From the NCBI GenBank assembly GCA_949373145.1, contig CASICI010000020.1, positions 36,813 through 100,812 of the forward strand: 64,000 nucleotides of DNA, written 5' to 3'. This stretch comes from an uncultured Phycisphaerales bacterium. GTDB lineage: Bacteria > Planctomycetota > Phycisphaerae > Phycisphaerales > SM1A02. Positions 26,413 to 35,554 of this stretch are shown here, piece after piece (the stretch's first letter is position 1; each line of letters begins with the position of its first letter). The notes beneath the pieces were generated by a model. The model was given only the letters and a program-made list of their open reading frames with translations, was not told the origin of the DNA and made no database searches. The position numbers and the translations under genes were made by a program.

Positions 26413-28362
26413 ATGAAGTACCTCACACTCATGCTGGTGTTCATGACGACGACCGCACACGCGACCTTCGCTCAAAAGCCCGCGGAGGCATCAGGTGACG
26501 GAGATCTCACGAGTCAACTCGAGGAATCACTCCGGCCGGCGATCGTGACCGGTGTGATCGACGAAGGCATGATCGAAGCGATCATGCTTGCCGCCTACGT
26601 CGCGTCGGGTTCTCCCGTGGACTCGAGTCAAGAGACACCAAAGCCGGGGCAGGAAGACCGTGCATTCTTCGGTGAGCTCTATCAACAACTCGCCGAAGCG
26701 GTCAAGACCGGCCAGATGACCGAAGCGGACAGCGAGCAGATCTGGGAAGAGGCACTTGCCGATGTGAAAAGCTATTACCAGGAATACGATCGACGAGGCG
26801 AAGAACCCGAGCGATCATGGGCGACCGGATCGATGCGTGCCGGCGCGATGAGTTTCGCACGACTGAGCATTCCCGACCCAGGCGACCTTGAAACCCTCAC
26901 ACGACCTGAGTTTCTGAAACGTGACGCGTCCGGCATGACGCGACGACTCGAGCTCGATGAATTGAACGCGACGATCGTGGCATCGCTCGTCGAAGACTAC
27001 GTCGATGACTACCTCGCCAGGGCACAGGCACTTCGTAAGGAGATGCGCATCGGCTTTCGCGCGATGAATGCACGGCAGACGAGCGGCCACATCGAGGTCA
27101 TTGAAAACATCACGATCGATCGATCGGCAGTGCGATCGGTCGCAGAATCCTGGGGCAAGGGCGAAGACGCCGTGCAATGGGCGGAAGACGGCATCAACCG
27201 TTTTGAAGAGGCCATCGAACTGGTTCGGACCGGACTGATCGAGGAACGGCGTTTTCTTGCGGAGAACGGCCTCACGAATGGCGCGGATGATGCCTTCGAG
27301 ATGGTCGATCGGATCAAGGAATTCGCTCGATACAGACGTTCGGCACGAACCAAGCTGCTGACCGAGCTTCGGACGATCCTTCCCGAGTCCGCACTTGAAG
27401 AGTTCGAGGTCTTGGCCGTTGAACTTCTGCTGGAGAATGCCAGACAGGAGGCGGACCTCGGAGGGACCAGAATCAATCTCATGCAGGCCATCGAGGAAAC
27501 CTCGGAACGCACCCCCGGCATGCTCGTCGAGGCACGCCCCACAGTGATCGAGGAAAACACCACCCTGATCGGGATCGCGGATCAATGGATGAACGCGCGC
27601 ATCAAGCGGGAGATCAGTGGATTCACGCTCGCAGGCACCATGTTCGACAAGGGCGGGATCAAGAAATTGAGCAATGGTCTTGAGAAAGAGGATTCAGGAC
27701 CGGAGATCGACGCATTCATGAGGGATGTCCGGGACGAACTCGAAGCGTCGATCAGATTCAGGGATGCCACCCTGAGCGGCGTCGAGACGATCAGCGACTC
27801 ACTCCGCGACCGGCCCGAGGACCTTGCCGAGACCTTCAGGCGACGAGCCTATCTCCAGGGATTCTCCGAACAGATGCGGGTCCGATGGTGCGAGCGTGCC
27901 TCGGATTGCGCGATGGACCGTGCGGAAGACGACCCCGAGCTTCTTGAAAGCCTGCTTGAGATCCAGCAAAGCATCGAAGAAAGATTGCCCGCACTTCGCA
28001 TGCGGGCGATCATGGATCGAATCGAATCGGAGCCGAGGATGGCCCGCGCGAAGGTCCGTGCCTTCACCGACGGATCTTCAGAGATGAGCACGGATGCCAG
28101 ACTTCTTCTGAAGGAACCGGGATTCGATGCCTTTGATGACCTCGATGATCAGATCGACACCCTGCTCAGTGGTCTCATGAGCGAGGCGCTGATGGAACGG
28201 TGCCCACGCAAGCCGGGAACACCGCTTGGCACAGGCATGATGGTCCCGGGTGGACCTGACTCGAAGAAGGGCAAGGGCGGCCAGGGCGCCAGCAAAGGCA
28301 AGGGCAAGGGACAAGCCACCGGTCGGGGGAAGGGCACCTCCAGAGGTGGCAACAAGAAGTAG
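26413..28362 (+). CDS. secreted helical protein with basic low-complexity tail, unknown
   Basis: About 649 residues from ATG 26413, chosen because AGGAG lies 8 bases upstream and a signal peptide follows (LTLMLVFMTTTAHATFA). The body is rich in Glu, Arg and Ala and predicted mostly helical/coiled-coil. Near the start it has VTGVIDEGMIEAIM and VKTGQMTEADSEQIW, 'G-x-[IM]-[TD]' helical hairpins like those in the M56 protein downstream. The last 35 residues are almost only Lys, Gly, Ser, Gln and Arg (GKGKGQATGRGKGTSRGG), suiting binding to polyanions or the cell surface. It lies just upstream of blaI and could be a target or partner of that system. No family recognised. Confidence 0.65.
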   Translation: MKYLTLMLVFMTTTAHATFAQKPAEASGDGDLTSQLEESLRPAIVTGVIDEGMIEAIMLAAYVASGSPVDSSQETPKPGQEDRAFFGELYQQLAEAVKTGQMTEADSEQIWEEALADVKSYYQEYDRRGEEPERSWATGSMRAGAMSFARLSIPDPGDLETLTRPEFLKRDASGMTRRLELDELNATIVASLVEDYVDDYLARAQALRKEMRIGFRAMNARQTSGHIEVIENITIDRSAVRSVAESWGKGEDAVQWAEDGINRFEEAIELVRTGLIEERRFLAENGLTNGADDAFEMVDRIKEFARYRRSARTKLLTELRTILPESALEEFEVLAVELLLENARQEADLGGTRINLMQAIEETSERTPGMLVEARPTVIEENTTLIGIADQWMNARIKREISGFTLAGTMFDKGGIKKLSNGLEKEDSGPEIDAFMRDVRDELEASIRFRDATLSGVETISDSLRDRPEDLAETFRRRAYLQGFSEQMRVRWCERASDCAMDRAEDDPELLESLLEIQQSIEERLPALRMRAIMDRIESEPRMARAKVRAFTDGSSEMSTDARLLLKEPGFDAFDDLDDQIDTLLSGLMSEALMERCPRKPGTPLGTGMMVPGGPDSKKGKGGQGASKGKGKGQATGRGKGTSRGGNKK

Positions 28363-28374
28363 GGCTTCATTGAA

Positions 28375-28451
28375 TACGAAGACTTTCGTAAAAATCAGCC
28401 AGATCCCCTCACAATGACGAAACTTTTCGTATAAATTCGTTCCCAGACGAA
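28375..28451. promoter_or_regulatory. tandem inverted-repeat operators before blaI
   Basis: TACGAA-GACT-TTCGTA (28375-28390) and GACGAA-ACTT-TTCGTA (28416-28431) share the core ACGAA-N4-TTCGT, centred 41 bp apart, about four helix turns. A further TTCGT-N6-ACGAA (28436-28451) overlaps the start-proximal region. TATAAA at 28430-28435 may be the -10 element, lying between repeats. The layout fits self-repression by the BlaI-type protein encoded 9 bp downstream. The core differs from the staphylococcal TACA/TGTA BlaI box. Confidence 0.65.
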
Positions 28452-28459
28452 AGGCGACG

Positions 28460-28849
28460 ATGCGACGACCCAAGAGCAACAAACCGACTGATTCCGAATG
28501 TCTCATTCTGAATGTCCTCTGGCAGAAGAAGAGTGCGACGGTTCGTGAAGTCTTCGAGCATCTTGAAGAATCCGACGAAGGCATGGGCTACACGACCGTG
28601 CTGAAATTCATGCAGATCATGACTCAGAAGAAGCTGCTTGAACGGGATTCGGATGTCAGGCCCCAGGTCTACCGTCCCTATGAGACGAAACAGAAGACAC
28701 AGAAAACACTCATCGGGGATCTGCTTGACCGGGCATTCAACGGCTCTCCGGGCAACCTCGCCCTGCAGGCGCTCGCGATGCGCAAGTCGACCCCCGAAGA
28801 ACTGGCTGAGATTCGCAGGATGCTCGACAAATTGGAAGAGCCACGATGA
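28460..28849 (+). CDS. BlaI/MecI-family transcriptional repressor
   Basis: Winged-helix repressor of 129 residues. The N-terminal DNA-binding domain reads TDSECLILNVLWQKKSATVREVFEHL and YTTVLKFMQIMTQKKLLER, typical BlaI/MecI. The C-terminal dimerisation helix (PEELAEIRRMLDKLEE) is where family members are cut by the partner protease. Its end overlaps the M56 gene start by 4 bp (ATGA), the classic blaI-blaR1 coupling. Probably binds the ACGAA-N4-TTCGT repeats directly upstream. Confidence 0.9.
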   Translation: MRRPKSNKPTDSECLILNVLWQKKSATVREVFEHLEESDEGMGYTTVLKFMQIMTQKKLLERDSDVRPQVYRPYETKQKTQKTLIGDLLDRAFNGSPGNLALQALAMRKSTPEELAEIRRMLDKLEEPR

Positions 28850-31023
28850 ACGGCATCATCAACGCCTTCGACTGGACCGTTCTTGGCTGGACGATCATCC
28901 ACTTCCTCTGGCAGGGAGCGCTCATCGGCCTGGTCGCCGCGCTGATCCTGGCACTGGTGCCCTCCCGTCTGGCGGGGTTCCGATACCTGACCGCCTGCCT
29001 CGCGCTTGGTCTCTGTGTCCTCACCTTCATGATCACCATGACCCAGCTCGGTCAGCAGATCCGACCGCTCGAACCGACTGCCGAAACCATTGCGGCGCAG
29101 ATGGAAGCCCCTGAACCGAACGAGATCACCAACTCGGCGCACAGCGCGGAGGCGATGACATTAGACGTCGCCGGGCTGGTCGCCATCGCCTGGATCGCCG
29201 GCGTTCTCCTGATGAGCACGCGCTTCATCATCCAGTGGCGGACCACGGTCAGACTCAGAACCGGCGCCGACGTGGCGATCGATTCCAGCTGGCAGACACT
29301 GTTCGATCAACTCAAGGAACAGCTCGGGCTTCCCGCGAGCATCAGACTGCTCGGAAGCGGAATCATCGAGACCCCGATGGTGCTCGGTTGGATCAGACCG
29401 GTGGTCCTGGTTCCTGCAGCCGCGTTCACCACGCTGACCACCGAAGAGTTGAAGCTGGTGCTCCTCCATGAACTGAACCACATCCGTCGAATGGATCACC
29501 TGATCAATCTTCTCCAAGGCACCGCGGAATGCGTGCTCTTCTTCCACCCGGTCACCTGGTGGCTGTCGAATCAGATTCGAAACGAACGCGAACTCTGCTG
29601 CGACGATCTCACCATTCAAACCATGAACCAACCTCGTATCTTCGCTCGGGCACTCTTCAAGCTCGAAACGCTCCGGATCCAACGCACCAACTCAACCGTG
29701 AACACAGCAGTCCATGCCACAGGAGGCTCCTTGATGTCCAGAATCACCAGAATGCTTGAAACACAGAACCAGATCCGAACCGCGAAAACGATCTGGAAGG
29801 CACCACTCGCGGTGGCCCTTGCGACCGGCTTGACCGCCGTCTGCCTGACGACCTCGATGAACTCGGTCGACGCCGCGGAAGTGGTCGCGTCCGAGCAGGA
29901 TCGAGGGCAGAAGGACGACACGACCTTCCCGACAGCGGAAGCGATACGGGCCAGGATCGGTGAGGAAGTCAGAAACGGACGAATGACCCGGGAACAGGCC
30001 GGTCAGATGATGCAGTTGCATCGACGACTGATGATGGGCATCGAAGACGGAACGATGAGCAGTCGCGAGGCTCAGGCCATGATGAATGAACGAGGCATGG
30101 CGATCTTCGAAAGAGGCGAGGGAGACGACCGCAGAGATCGGGATGATCGGGATGATCGGGGCGATTCGGAGGACGAACTCGAGAACACGATCGCTCAGGT
30201 CGAGCGGATGCTCGAAGCGGGCATGATCACACCCGCGCAACTCGTCGAAGGTCTGCGCAAGATGATGTCGGAATTCAAGAGGCCCGCCTTCACTCGAGCC
30301 GACTACGCGGAAGCATCACGCAAGATGGAAGCCATGGTCGAATCCGGAGAGATCACCAGGGAACAGATGAAGCAGAGACTCGACCGGATGAGAATGGCGA
30401 TGGGCGGAACGACGAGCAAGGTTTTCACCAAGGCCGACTACATGGAGGCCGAGAAGAAGATGACGGCCATGGTCGAGTCCGGTGAGATCACCGAGGGACA
30501 GATGAAGCAGAGACTCGAAGAGATGAGAAAAGCGATGGTCGGCGAAGGCAGAAAGGCCAAGGCACCTTCCAGAGTCGAGTACATGGAAGCCGAAAAGAAG
30601 ATGGCCGCCATGGTCAAGTCCGGCGAGATCACCAAGGAACAGATGACGCAGCGACTCGAACGCATGAAGCTCGAGATCGAACGCTCCATGTCGGAGGACT
30701 CCGAGGCGAAGGGATATTCACGTCGCGACTACAAGGAAGCCCAGGGCAAGATGATGGAAATGCTCGAAGCCGGCGAGATCACCAGGGAGCAGATGCAACA
30801 GCGCCTCGATCGCATGAAGGCCGGCATGGCGAAGGACAAGGCAGGGTCCGCATCCGAAGGCGAACGCACCATCCCCTCCCCACCCGAGGGGTTGTCCCGG
30901 GAAGAACTTCGTGACTGGTTCGGACGCATGAAGCAGCGACTCGACATGGCGGTCGAATCCGGTCGGATGACTCCGGAAGAAGCCCGTGAGATGATGATGA
31001 AGATCCGCTCGAACATGCGCTGA
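28846..31023 (+). CDS. BlaR1-like M56 membrane metallopeptidase with C-terminal helical repeats
   Basis: 725 residues. Membrane helices lie near residues 12-38, 47-66, 107-125 and 319-336. The cytoplasmic zinc site is LLHELNHIRRMDH (HExxH at 208-212) with the downstream NERELCCDD Glu. In BlaR1 the last helix is followed by a penicillin-binding sensor; here it is followed instead by an Asp/Arg-rich linker and four repeats of about 45 residues of the form Y-x-E-A-x-x-K-M-x-x-M-[VL]-x-[SA]-G-E-I-T-x-x-Q-M, plus degenerate copies on each side. These resemble SHOCT-type helical hairpins. It should sense an extracytoplasmic signal and inactivate BlaI. The signal is unknown. Confidence 0.85.
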   Translation: MNGIINAFDWTVLGWTIIHFLWQGALIGLVAALILALVPSRLAGFRYLTACLALGLCVLTFMITMTQLGQQIRPLEPTAETIAAQMEAPEPNEITNSAHSAEAMTLDVAGLVAIAWIAGVLLMSTRFIIQWRTTVRLRTGADVAIDSSWQTLFDQLKEQLGLPASIRLLGSGIIETPMVLGWIRPVVLVPAAAFTTLTTEELKLVLLHELNHIRRMDHLINLLQGTAECVLFFHPVTWWLSNQIRNERELCCDDLTIQTMNQPRIFARALFKLETLRIQRTNSTVNTAVHATGGSLMSRITRMLETQNQIRTAKTIWKAPLAVALATGLTAVCLTTSMNSVDAAEVVASEQDRGQKDDTTFPTAEAIRARIGEEVRNGRMTREQAGQMMQLHRRLMMGIEDGTMSSREAQAMMNERGMAIFERGEGDDRRDRDDRDDRGDSEDELENTIAQVERMLEAGMITPAQLVEGLRKMMSEFKRPAFTRADYAEASRKMEAMVESGEITREQMKQRLDRMRMAMGGTTSKVFTKADYMEAEKKMTAMVESGEITEGQMKQRLEEMRKAMVGEGRKAKAPSRVEYMEAEKKMAAMVKSGEITKEQMTQRLERMKLEIERSMSEDSEAKGYSRRDYKEAQGKMMEMLEAGEITREQMQQRLDRMKAGMAKDKAGSASEGERTIPSPPEGLSREELRDWFGRMKQRLDMAVESGRMTPEEAREMMMKIRSNMR
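30289..30840 (+). repeat. four tandem ~45-residue coding repeats in the M56 sensor
   Basis: Repeat units begin at about 30289, 30424, 30568 and 30718. Each encodes an aromatic/acidic start, a K-M pair, M-V-E-S-G-E-I-T and E-Q-M-x-Q-R-L, then a short variable linker. The linker length differs between copies, so the array is not recently duplicated at DNA level but is clearly homologous at protein level. A more diverged unit ends the protein (30892-31020). Confidence 0.8.
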
Positions 31024-31051
31024 GCCTTCTCATCCACCGACAGTGACCACG

Positions 31052-31085
31052 GACCCCCGCTTCATCGCACGATGAGGCGGGGGTC
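31052..31085 (+). terminator. intrinsic terminator after M56 gene
   Basis: GACCCCCGC-T-TCATCG / CGATGA-G-GCGGGGGTC makes a long stem with a two-base apex, followed by GTTTC. It lies 28 bp after the M56 stop and before the Tricorn gene, so the blaI-M56 transcript probably ends here. Confidence 0.75.
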
Positions 31086-31185
31086 GTTTCATGTCACGAT
31101 GCCCCGGAGAAAAATCCCGTAAGCTCGAACGACTGAAGCACGACCACGGCACGTGGTTTCCACACCAGCGATGGAGTCCCGACAG

Positions 31186-34100
31186 ATGAAGATCATTCTC
31201 ACATGCAGCGCTCTCCTCATGACCACGGTGACCACCGGCACGAATGCTCAGGGGGAACCACCGCATGCCGGATGGGCCACGGAACCGACGCTTCATCAGG
31301 ACCGCCTGGTGTTCGTGAGTGAGGGGGATCTCTTCGGAGCGGACCTTGAAGACGAAAAAGCGCATCGACTCACTTCACATGAGGGCGCGGAGTCACGTCC
31401 TGCATTTTCTCCGGATGGTCGTTGGCTCGCCTTCAGCGCCGAATATGGCGGCAACCCAGACGTCTTCGTCATGCCTGCAGAAGGTGGCGCACCTCGACAA
31501 CTGACCTTTCATCCGGACAGGGATGCGGTCGTGGGCTGGACCTCGGACGGCAGCTCGGTGCTCTTTCGTTCCGGAAGAACCCACCCGCACGGCCGAAGCG
31601 AACTGTGGAAGGTGCCATTGGAAGGCGGCATGCCGGAGCCATTCGGATTCGGTGACTGCTCGATGGCGTCCTTCGCGGCGGACGATGCGCGAATGGCGTT
31701 CTGTCGCTGGTCGAACGAACGAGACAACTGGAAGAACTATCGGGGTGGCACCGCACCCGAGATCTGGTTCGGTGATCCGGGCAACGGAGCCTTTGAAAAC
31801 CTCACCGAGAACGATGCCAACGACATGTTTCCGGTGTGGATGGACGCCGATGGTGAAGAACGCATCTGCTTCCTCTCCGACCGCGACCGAACACCGAACA
31901 TCTGGACGATGGACCCCGATGGAAACGCGACGACCCAGCTCACCATGTTCGACGGGACGGGTGACGCGCCCGCGAACTTCGACATCCGCTCGCTTGCCGG
32001 CGATGCCGCGCCGGGCTCCAGTCGACTGGTCTTCGAACAGGGCGGCGAGATCGGAATCCTCGATGTTCGAGATGGCAGCGTGACAAGACCACGGATCCAT
32101 CTGTCAAGCGACAGACCGCAGAGAAGAAACCGACACGTCGCTTCGGACGAGACGATCGAATCAGCCTCGTTGTCCCGGGAAGGGAAGATGATGGCATTCA
32201 CAGCGCGGGGTGAAGTCTTCGTGATCGACTTCGAATTCGGAGAACTTTTGCGAGTCACCGATGAGAGCGGCGACCGAAACACGAGCGCGACGTTTCTCGA
32301 CGAGGAAACCCTGGTCGTGATCACCGACGAAGGCGGTGAGCAGCAGCTCGCACTCCGATACTTCGGTGGTCCTCCTGAACAGGAGATTCTGAGCGATGAA
32401 ACGAACGCATGGTTCTTTCCTCCCGTGAGCTCCGATGACGGACGATGGGTGGTCGCCGCCACGGCACGCGGTGAACTCCTTGCCTTCGATCTCGAGACCG
32501 GCGAACGAAGACTGATCACACGCTGTTCCCATGGCGAGATCAGCGACTACCGGATCTCACCCGACAGCCGATGGATCGCCTGGGCGATGCCGAATGCGAA
32601 CGAACTCTCGGAGATCACGATCACCCGACTTGATGATCCCACGACCCCGCCGATCACGATCGGCGGGGGCATGTATTCAGACACCCAGCCGAGATGGGAT
32701 CCAGCCGGGGCCTACCTGTGGTTTGTGAGCGACCGTTCGATGAATGCACGACTGGGAAGCACCGAATTCCGACACACCTTCACGGAGAGCGCACGGGTGT
32801 ACGCCCTCTCGCTCGAGGCTTCGATGCCACCACCGGACGCCGCTCTGATGACTTCGATGGGAATCGATCTCGAGAGCTGGTCGATGCCGCCTCAACCTCA
32901 GGACTGGGGGACGATGGAAGAAGAGTTCGCGTCCGAGGACGACTCGATGATGTCGGAACCCGAGGAGGCGGAGGCGATCACCATCGACCTTGCGGGCCTG
33001 AACGCCCGAGTGCACCCCGTTTCCGACGTGACACCGGGAACCTGGTCTCAGCTCGAAGCAACCTGGGGCGGCTTCTATGCGATGAGAACGACGGGAGAGG
33101 TCCTGCACAACGACGGCATGGACGAATCATCCCCGCCATCCTTGATTCGATTCGATGTCCTCGGCGGACCGACGGTCGTGACCGAAGACATCGCACACTA
33201 CGTCATCAGCGGAGATCGCACGACTCTCGCACTGACCAACGGCATGGGCGAGTGGTTCACCTACGACACGATGTTCGACACGGTGGAACCCCTTCCCCCC
33301 ACCGCGCACCTGCTCGAAGTCGACACCACTGCCGAATGGGCACAGATTCTCGATGAGGCCTGGCGCCTGCAACGCGACTTCTTCTGGAACCCGAAGCTGA
33401 ACGGTGTGGACTGGGATGCCATGCGCTCGAAGTACGCGGAGCGTCTCGACCTGATCGGCTCTCGCGATGAATTGGACGATCTGATCGGACGCATGATGAG
33501 CGAACTCGAATGCAGCCACGCCTACGTCTGGCAGGAAGGCGAGCCGGTGCGAAGCGCCGACTACGTCCCCTTCGCCATGCTGGGGGCGGACCTCGCACCT
33601 CACCCGGATGGGTACGAGATCGCACGAATTCTGCCCGGACGATCATGGGACGAAGACGGCCGCAGCCCGCTTGCGTCATCCTGGCTCGGCATCGAGGAAG
33701 GCGACGTCATCCTCGAGATCGACGGACGCCCGGTCGATCCGAATTCGAACCCCTGGTCGATGCTCGACGGCATCGCCGGAGACACCGTCAGACTGGTCGT
33801 GATGCCGAAGGACAATCCCGAGGAGATCTTCGTCGTCAACGCACCCGTCGTCTACGACGAAAGCCGTCTTCGTTACAACGCCTGGGTCGATGGCAACCGA
33901 GAAGCGGTCGATGCCGCCAGCGACGGTCGCTTCGGGTACCTGCATCTCACCGACATGGACACCGAAGGGCTTTCCCAGTTCGGACACCAGTTCCCGGGCC
34001 AAGGCGACCGGGAGGGCCTGGTGATCGACATCAGAAACAACGGGGGCGGATTCGTCAGTCAATTGATCCTCGATCAGCTGGCTCAGAAGGTCACCGGCTA

Positions 34101-34521
34101 CGACCAACCGCGTCATGGCAGCACCATGACCTACCCGCAGCATGCCTTCCCCGGACACATGGTGGTCCTGATGGATCAGCACTCGGGAAGCGACGGCGAC
34201 ATCTTCCCCTACATGTTCAGAGAGATGGAGCTCGGACCGCTGCTCGGCATGCGCACCTGGGGTGGCGTGGTCGGCATCCGAAGCGACAAGGGTGCGGTCG
34301 ACGGTGGCATGACCACTCAACCTGAATACGCGACCTGGACCCTGAAGGACGGCTGGGACATCGAGAACTACGGCGTCGATCCCGACATCGAAATCGACAA
34401 CACCCCGCATGACCATGTCGAAGGACGAGACCGTCAGCTGGAACGCGCCATCGAGGAACTCGAGAGACGAACGCGCGAGATGCCGATCGAAACACCCGAA
34501 CCCCCCGCCTACCCGGAATGA
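31186..34521 (+). CDS. Tricorn protease homologue 1 (secreted, S41 catalytic domain)
   Basis: 1112 residues from ATG 31186 (GGAG upstream), with a signal peptide (LLMTTVTTGTNAQG). Tricorn-type architecture: an N-terminal beta-propeller with TolB-like blades (SRPAFSPDGRWLAFSAE, MFPVWMDADG), a second propeller, the C1 helical domain (WRLQRDFFWNPKLNGVDWD), a PDZ domain (LGIEEGDVILEIDGRPV), and the S41-like core with VIDIRNNGGG and the nucleophile Ser in DQHSGSDGDIFPYMF (about residue 1002). An acidic linker (EEEFASEDDSMMSEPEEAE) separates the second propeller from the core. It cleaves peptides processively in archaea; here the signal peptide puts it outside the cytoplasm. Followed after 13 bp by rlmK. 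Confidence 0.9.
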   Translation: MKIILTCSALLMTTVTTGTNAQGEPPHAGWATEPTLHQDRLVFVSEGDLFGADLEDEKAHRLTSHEGAESRPAFSPDGRWLAFSAEYGGNPDVFVMPAEGGAPRQLTFHPDRDAVVGWTSDGSSVLFRSGRTHPHGRSELWKVPLEGGMPEPFGFGDCSMASFAADDARMAFCRWSNERDNWKNYRGGTAPEIWFGDPGNGAFENLTENDANDMFPVWMDADGEERICFLSDRDRTPNIWTMDPDGNATTQLTMFDGTGDAPANFDIRSLAGDAAPGSSRLVFEQGGEIGILDVRDGSVTRPRIHLSSDRPQRRNRHVASDETIESASLSREGKMMAFTARGEVFVIDFEFGELLRVTDESGDRNTSATFLDEETLVVITDEGGEQQLALRYFGGPPEQEILSDETNAWFFPPVSSDDGRWVVAATARGELLAFDLETGERRLITRCSHGEISDYRISPDSRWIAWAMPNANELSEITITRLDDPTTPPITIGGGMYSDTQPRWDPAGAYLWFVSDRSMNARLGSTEFRHTFTESARVYALSLEASMPPPDAALMTSMGIDLESWSMPPQPQDWGTMEEEFASEDDSMMSEPEEAEAITIDLAGLNARVHPVSDVTPGTWSQLEATWGGFYAMRTTGEVLHNDGMDESSPPSLIRFDVLGGPTVVTEDIAHYVISGDRTTLALTNGMGEWFTYDTMFDTVEPLPPTAHLLEVDTTAEWAQILDEAWRLQRDFFWNPKLNGVDWDAMRSKYAERLDLIGSRDELDDLIGRMMSELECSHAYVWQEGEPVRSADYVPFAMLGADLAPHPDGYEIARILPGRSWDEDGRSPLASSWLGIEEGDVILEIDGRPVDPNSNPWSMLDGIAGDTVRLVVMPKDNPEEIFVVNAPVVYDESRLRYNAWVDGNREAVDAASDGRFGYLHLTDMDTEGLSQFGHQFPGQGDREGLVIDIRNNGGGFVSQLILDQLAQKVTGYDQPRHGSTMTYPQHAFPGHMVVLMDQHSGSDGDIFPYMFREMELGPLLGMRTWGGVVGIRSDKGAVDGGMTTQPEYATWTLKDGWDIENYGVDPDIEIDNTPHDHVEGRDRQLERAIEELERRTREMPIETPEPPAYPE

Positions 34522-34534
34522 AGAGAGACCCCCG

Positions 34535-35554
34535 ATGCTCGGCGAACGACTGACGAAGAGAATGAAGCACCTCGCGAAGTGGGGACGCCGGCAGGGCATC
34601 TCCTGCTTTCGGCTCTATGAGCGGGACATCCCCGAGTACCCGCTGGTCATCGACTGGTACGGAGATCCCGAGACGGAGGACCTCGCCCACGAAGGTGACG
34701 CCGTGGTCTGGTTCCATGATCGCACCAAGGACGACACCATCGACGATTCGATCGCCTACCGACGTGACGTCGAGGGCGAGATCCTCGCCGGCCTCGGCAT
34801 CCCCCGAGCACGCATGCACGTGAAGCATCGCGGCCGGCAACGGGATGACGACGGTGGCCGCGAACAGTACGAACGCATCGAGACCAAAGCGCACCTGAAG
34901 GTCGTCCAGGAACACGGCTCGCGTTTTCAGATCAACCTTTCCGACTATCTGGACGTGGGTCTCTTTCTCGACCATCGTCCCACCAGACTCGCGGTTCGAG
35001 AACGCGCGCAGGGCAAGAACGTGTTGAACCTATTCGCCTACACCGGTGCGTTCAGCGTGCACGCCAGGGCGGGCGGCGCGGCACGCACGACCACCATCGA
35101 CATGTCGCGCACCTACCTCGACTGGTATGCCCAGAACCTCTATCAAAACGGGTTCGGACTGGACGACGCCCACCAGAGCATTCCGGCGGACTGCCTGCAA
35201 TGGCTGGAACAGGGCCCGCAGGATGACGTGCGCTACGACATCGTGATCTGCGACCCCCCCACCTTTTCGAATTCGAAGCGGATGAAAGCGGATTCCTTTT
35301 CGGTTCAACGAGATCATCCGGAACTGATCAAGCAGGTCTCACGGTTCGTCGCACCCGGTGGAGAGATCTTCTTCTCGACCAATGACCGCCGGTTCGAATT
35401 CGACGAGGCCGCCGTCCCCACCGGATTCGGTGCGCACGAGATCAGTCATCGTTCGATCCCCGAGGACTTCAGGAACCGGAAGATCCATCGCTGCTGGCGG
35501 CTGGCCGAAGGCTGGACTCCGAAACGGAAGCGACCGTCTTCGCCTGATGCGTGA
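34535..35554 (+). CDS. rlmK: stand-alone 23S rRNA m7G2069 methyltransferase RlmK
   Basis: SAM-dependent RNA methyltransferase matching the C-terminal (RlmK) half of gamma-proteobacterial RlmKL. The N-terminus KHLAKWGRRQGISCFRLYE and PEYPLVIDWYGD is the RlmK-specific entry. Motif I is NLFAYTGAFSVHARAGG and motif IV is CDPPTFSNSKRMK, followed by FSVQRDHPELIKQ and the Cys/Trp end RKIHRCWRL. About 340 residues, no THUMP/RlmL half. ATG 34535 starts right at the homologous region, although the frame opens earlier inside the Tricorn gene. Its 3' end overlaps the convergent secreted-protein gene by 86 bp. Confidence 0.88.
   Translation: MLGERLTKRMKHLAKWGRRQGISCFRLYERDIPEYPLVIDWYGDPETEDLAHEGDAVVWFHDRTKDDTIDDSIAYRRDVEGEILAGLGIPRARMHVKHRGRQRDDDGGREQYERIETKAHLKVVQEHGSRFQINLSDYLDVGLFLDHRPTRLAVRERAQGKNVLNLFAYTGAFSVHARAGGAARTTTIDMSRTYLDWYAQNLYQNGFGLDDAHQSIPADCLQWLEQGPQDDVRYDIVICDPPTFSNSKRMKADSFSVQRDHPELIKQVSRFVAPGGEIFFSTNDRRFEFDEAAVPTGFGAHEISHRSIPEDFRNRKIHRCWRLAEGWTPKRKRPSSPDA

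Noticed and set aside
28460..31023. blaI-blaR1 beta-lactam resistance system
   Set aside because: The M56 protein lacks a penicillin-binding sensor domain, so a beta-lactam signal is not supported.
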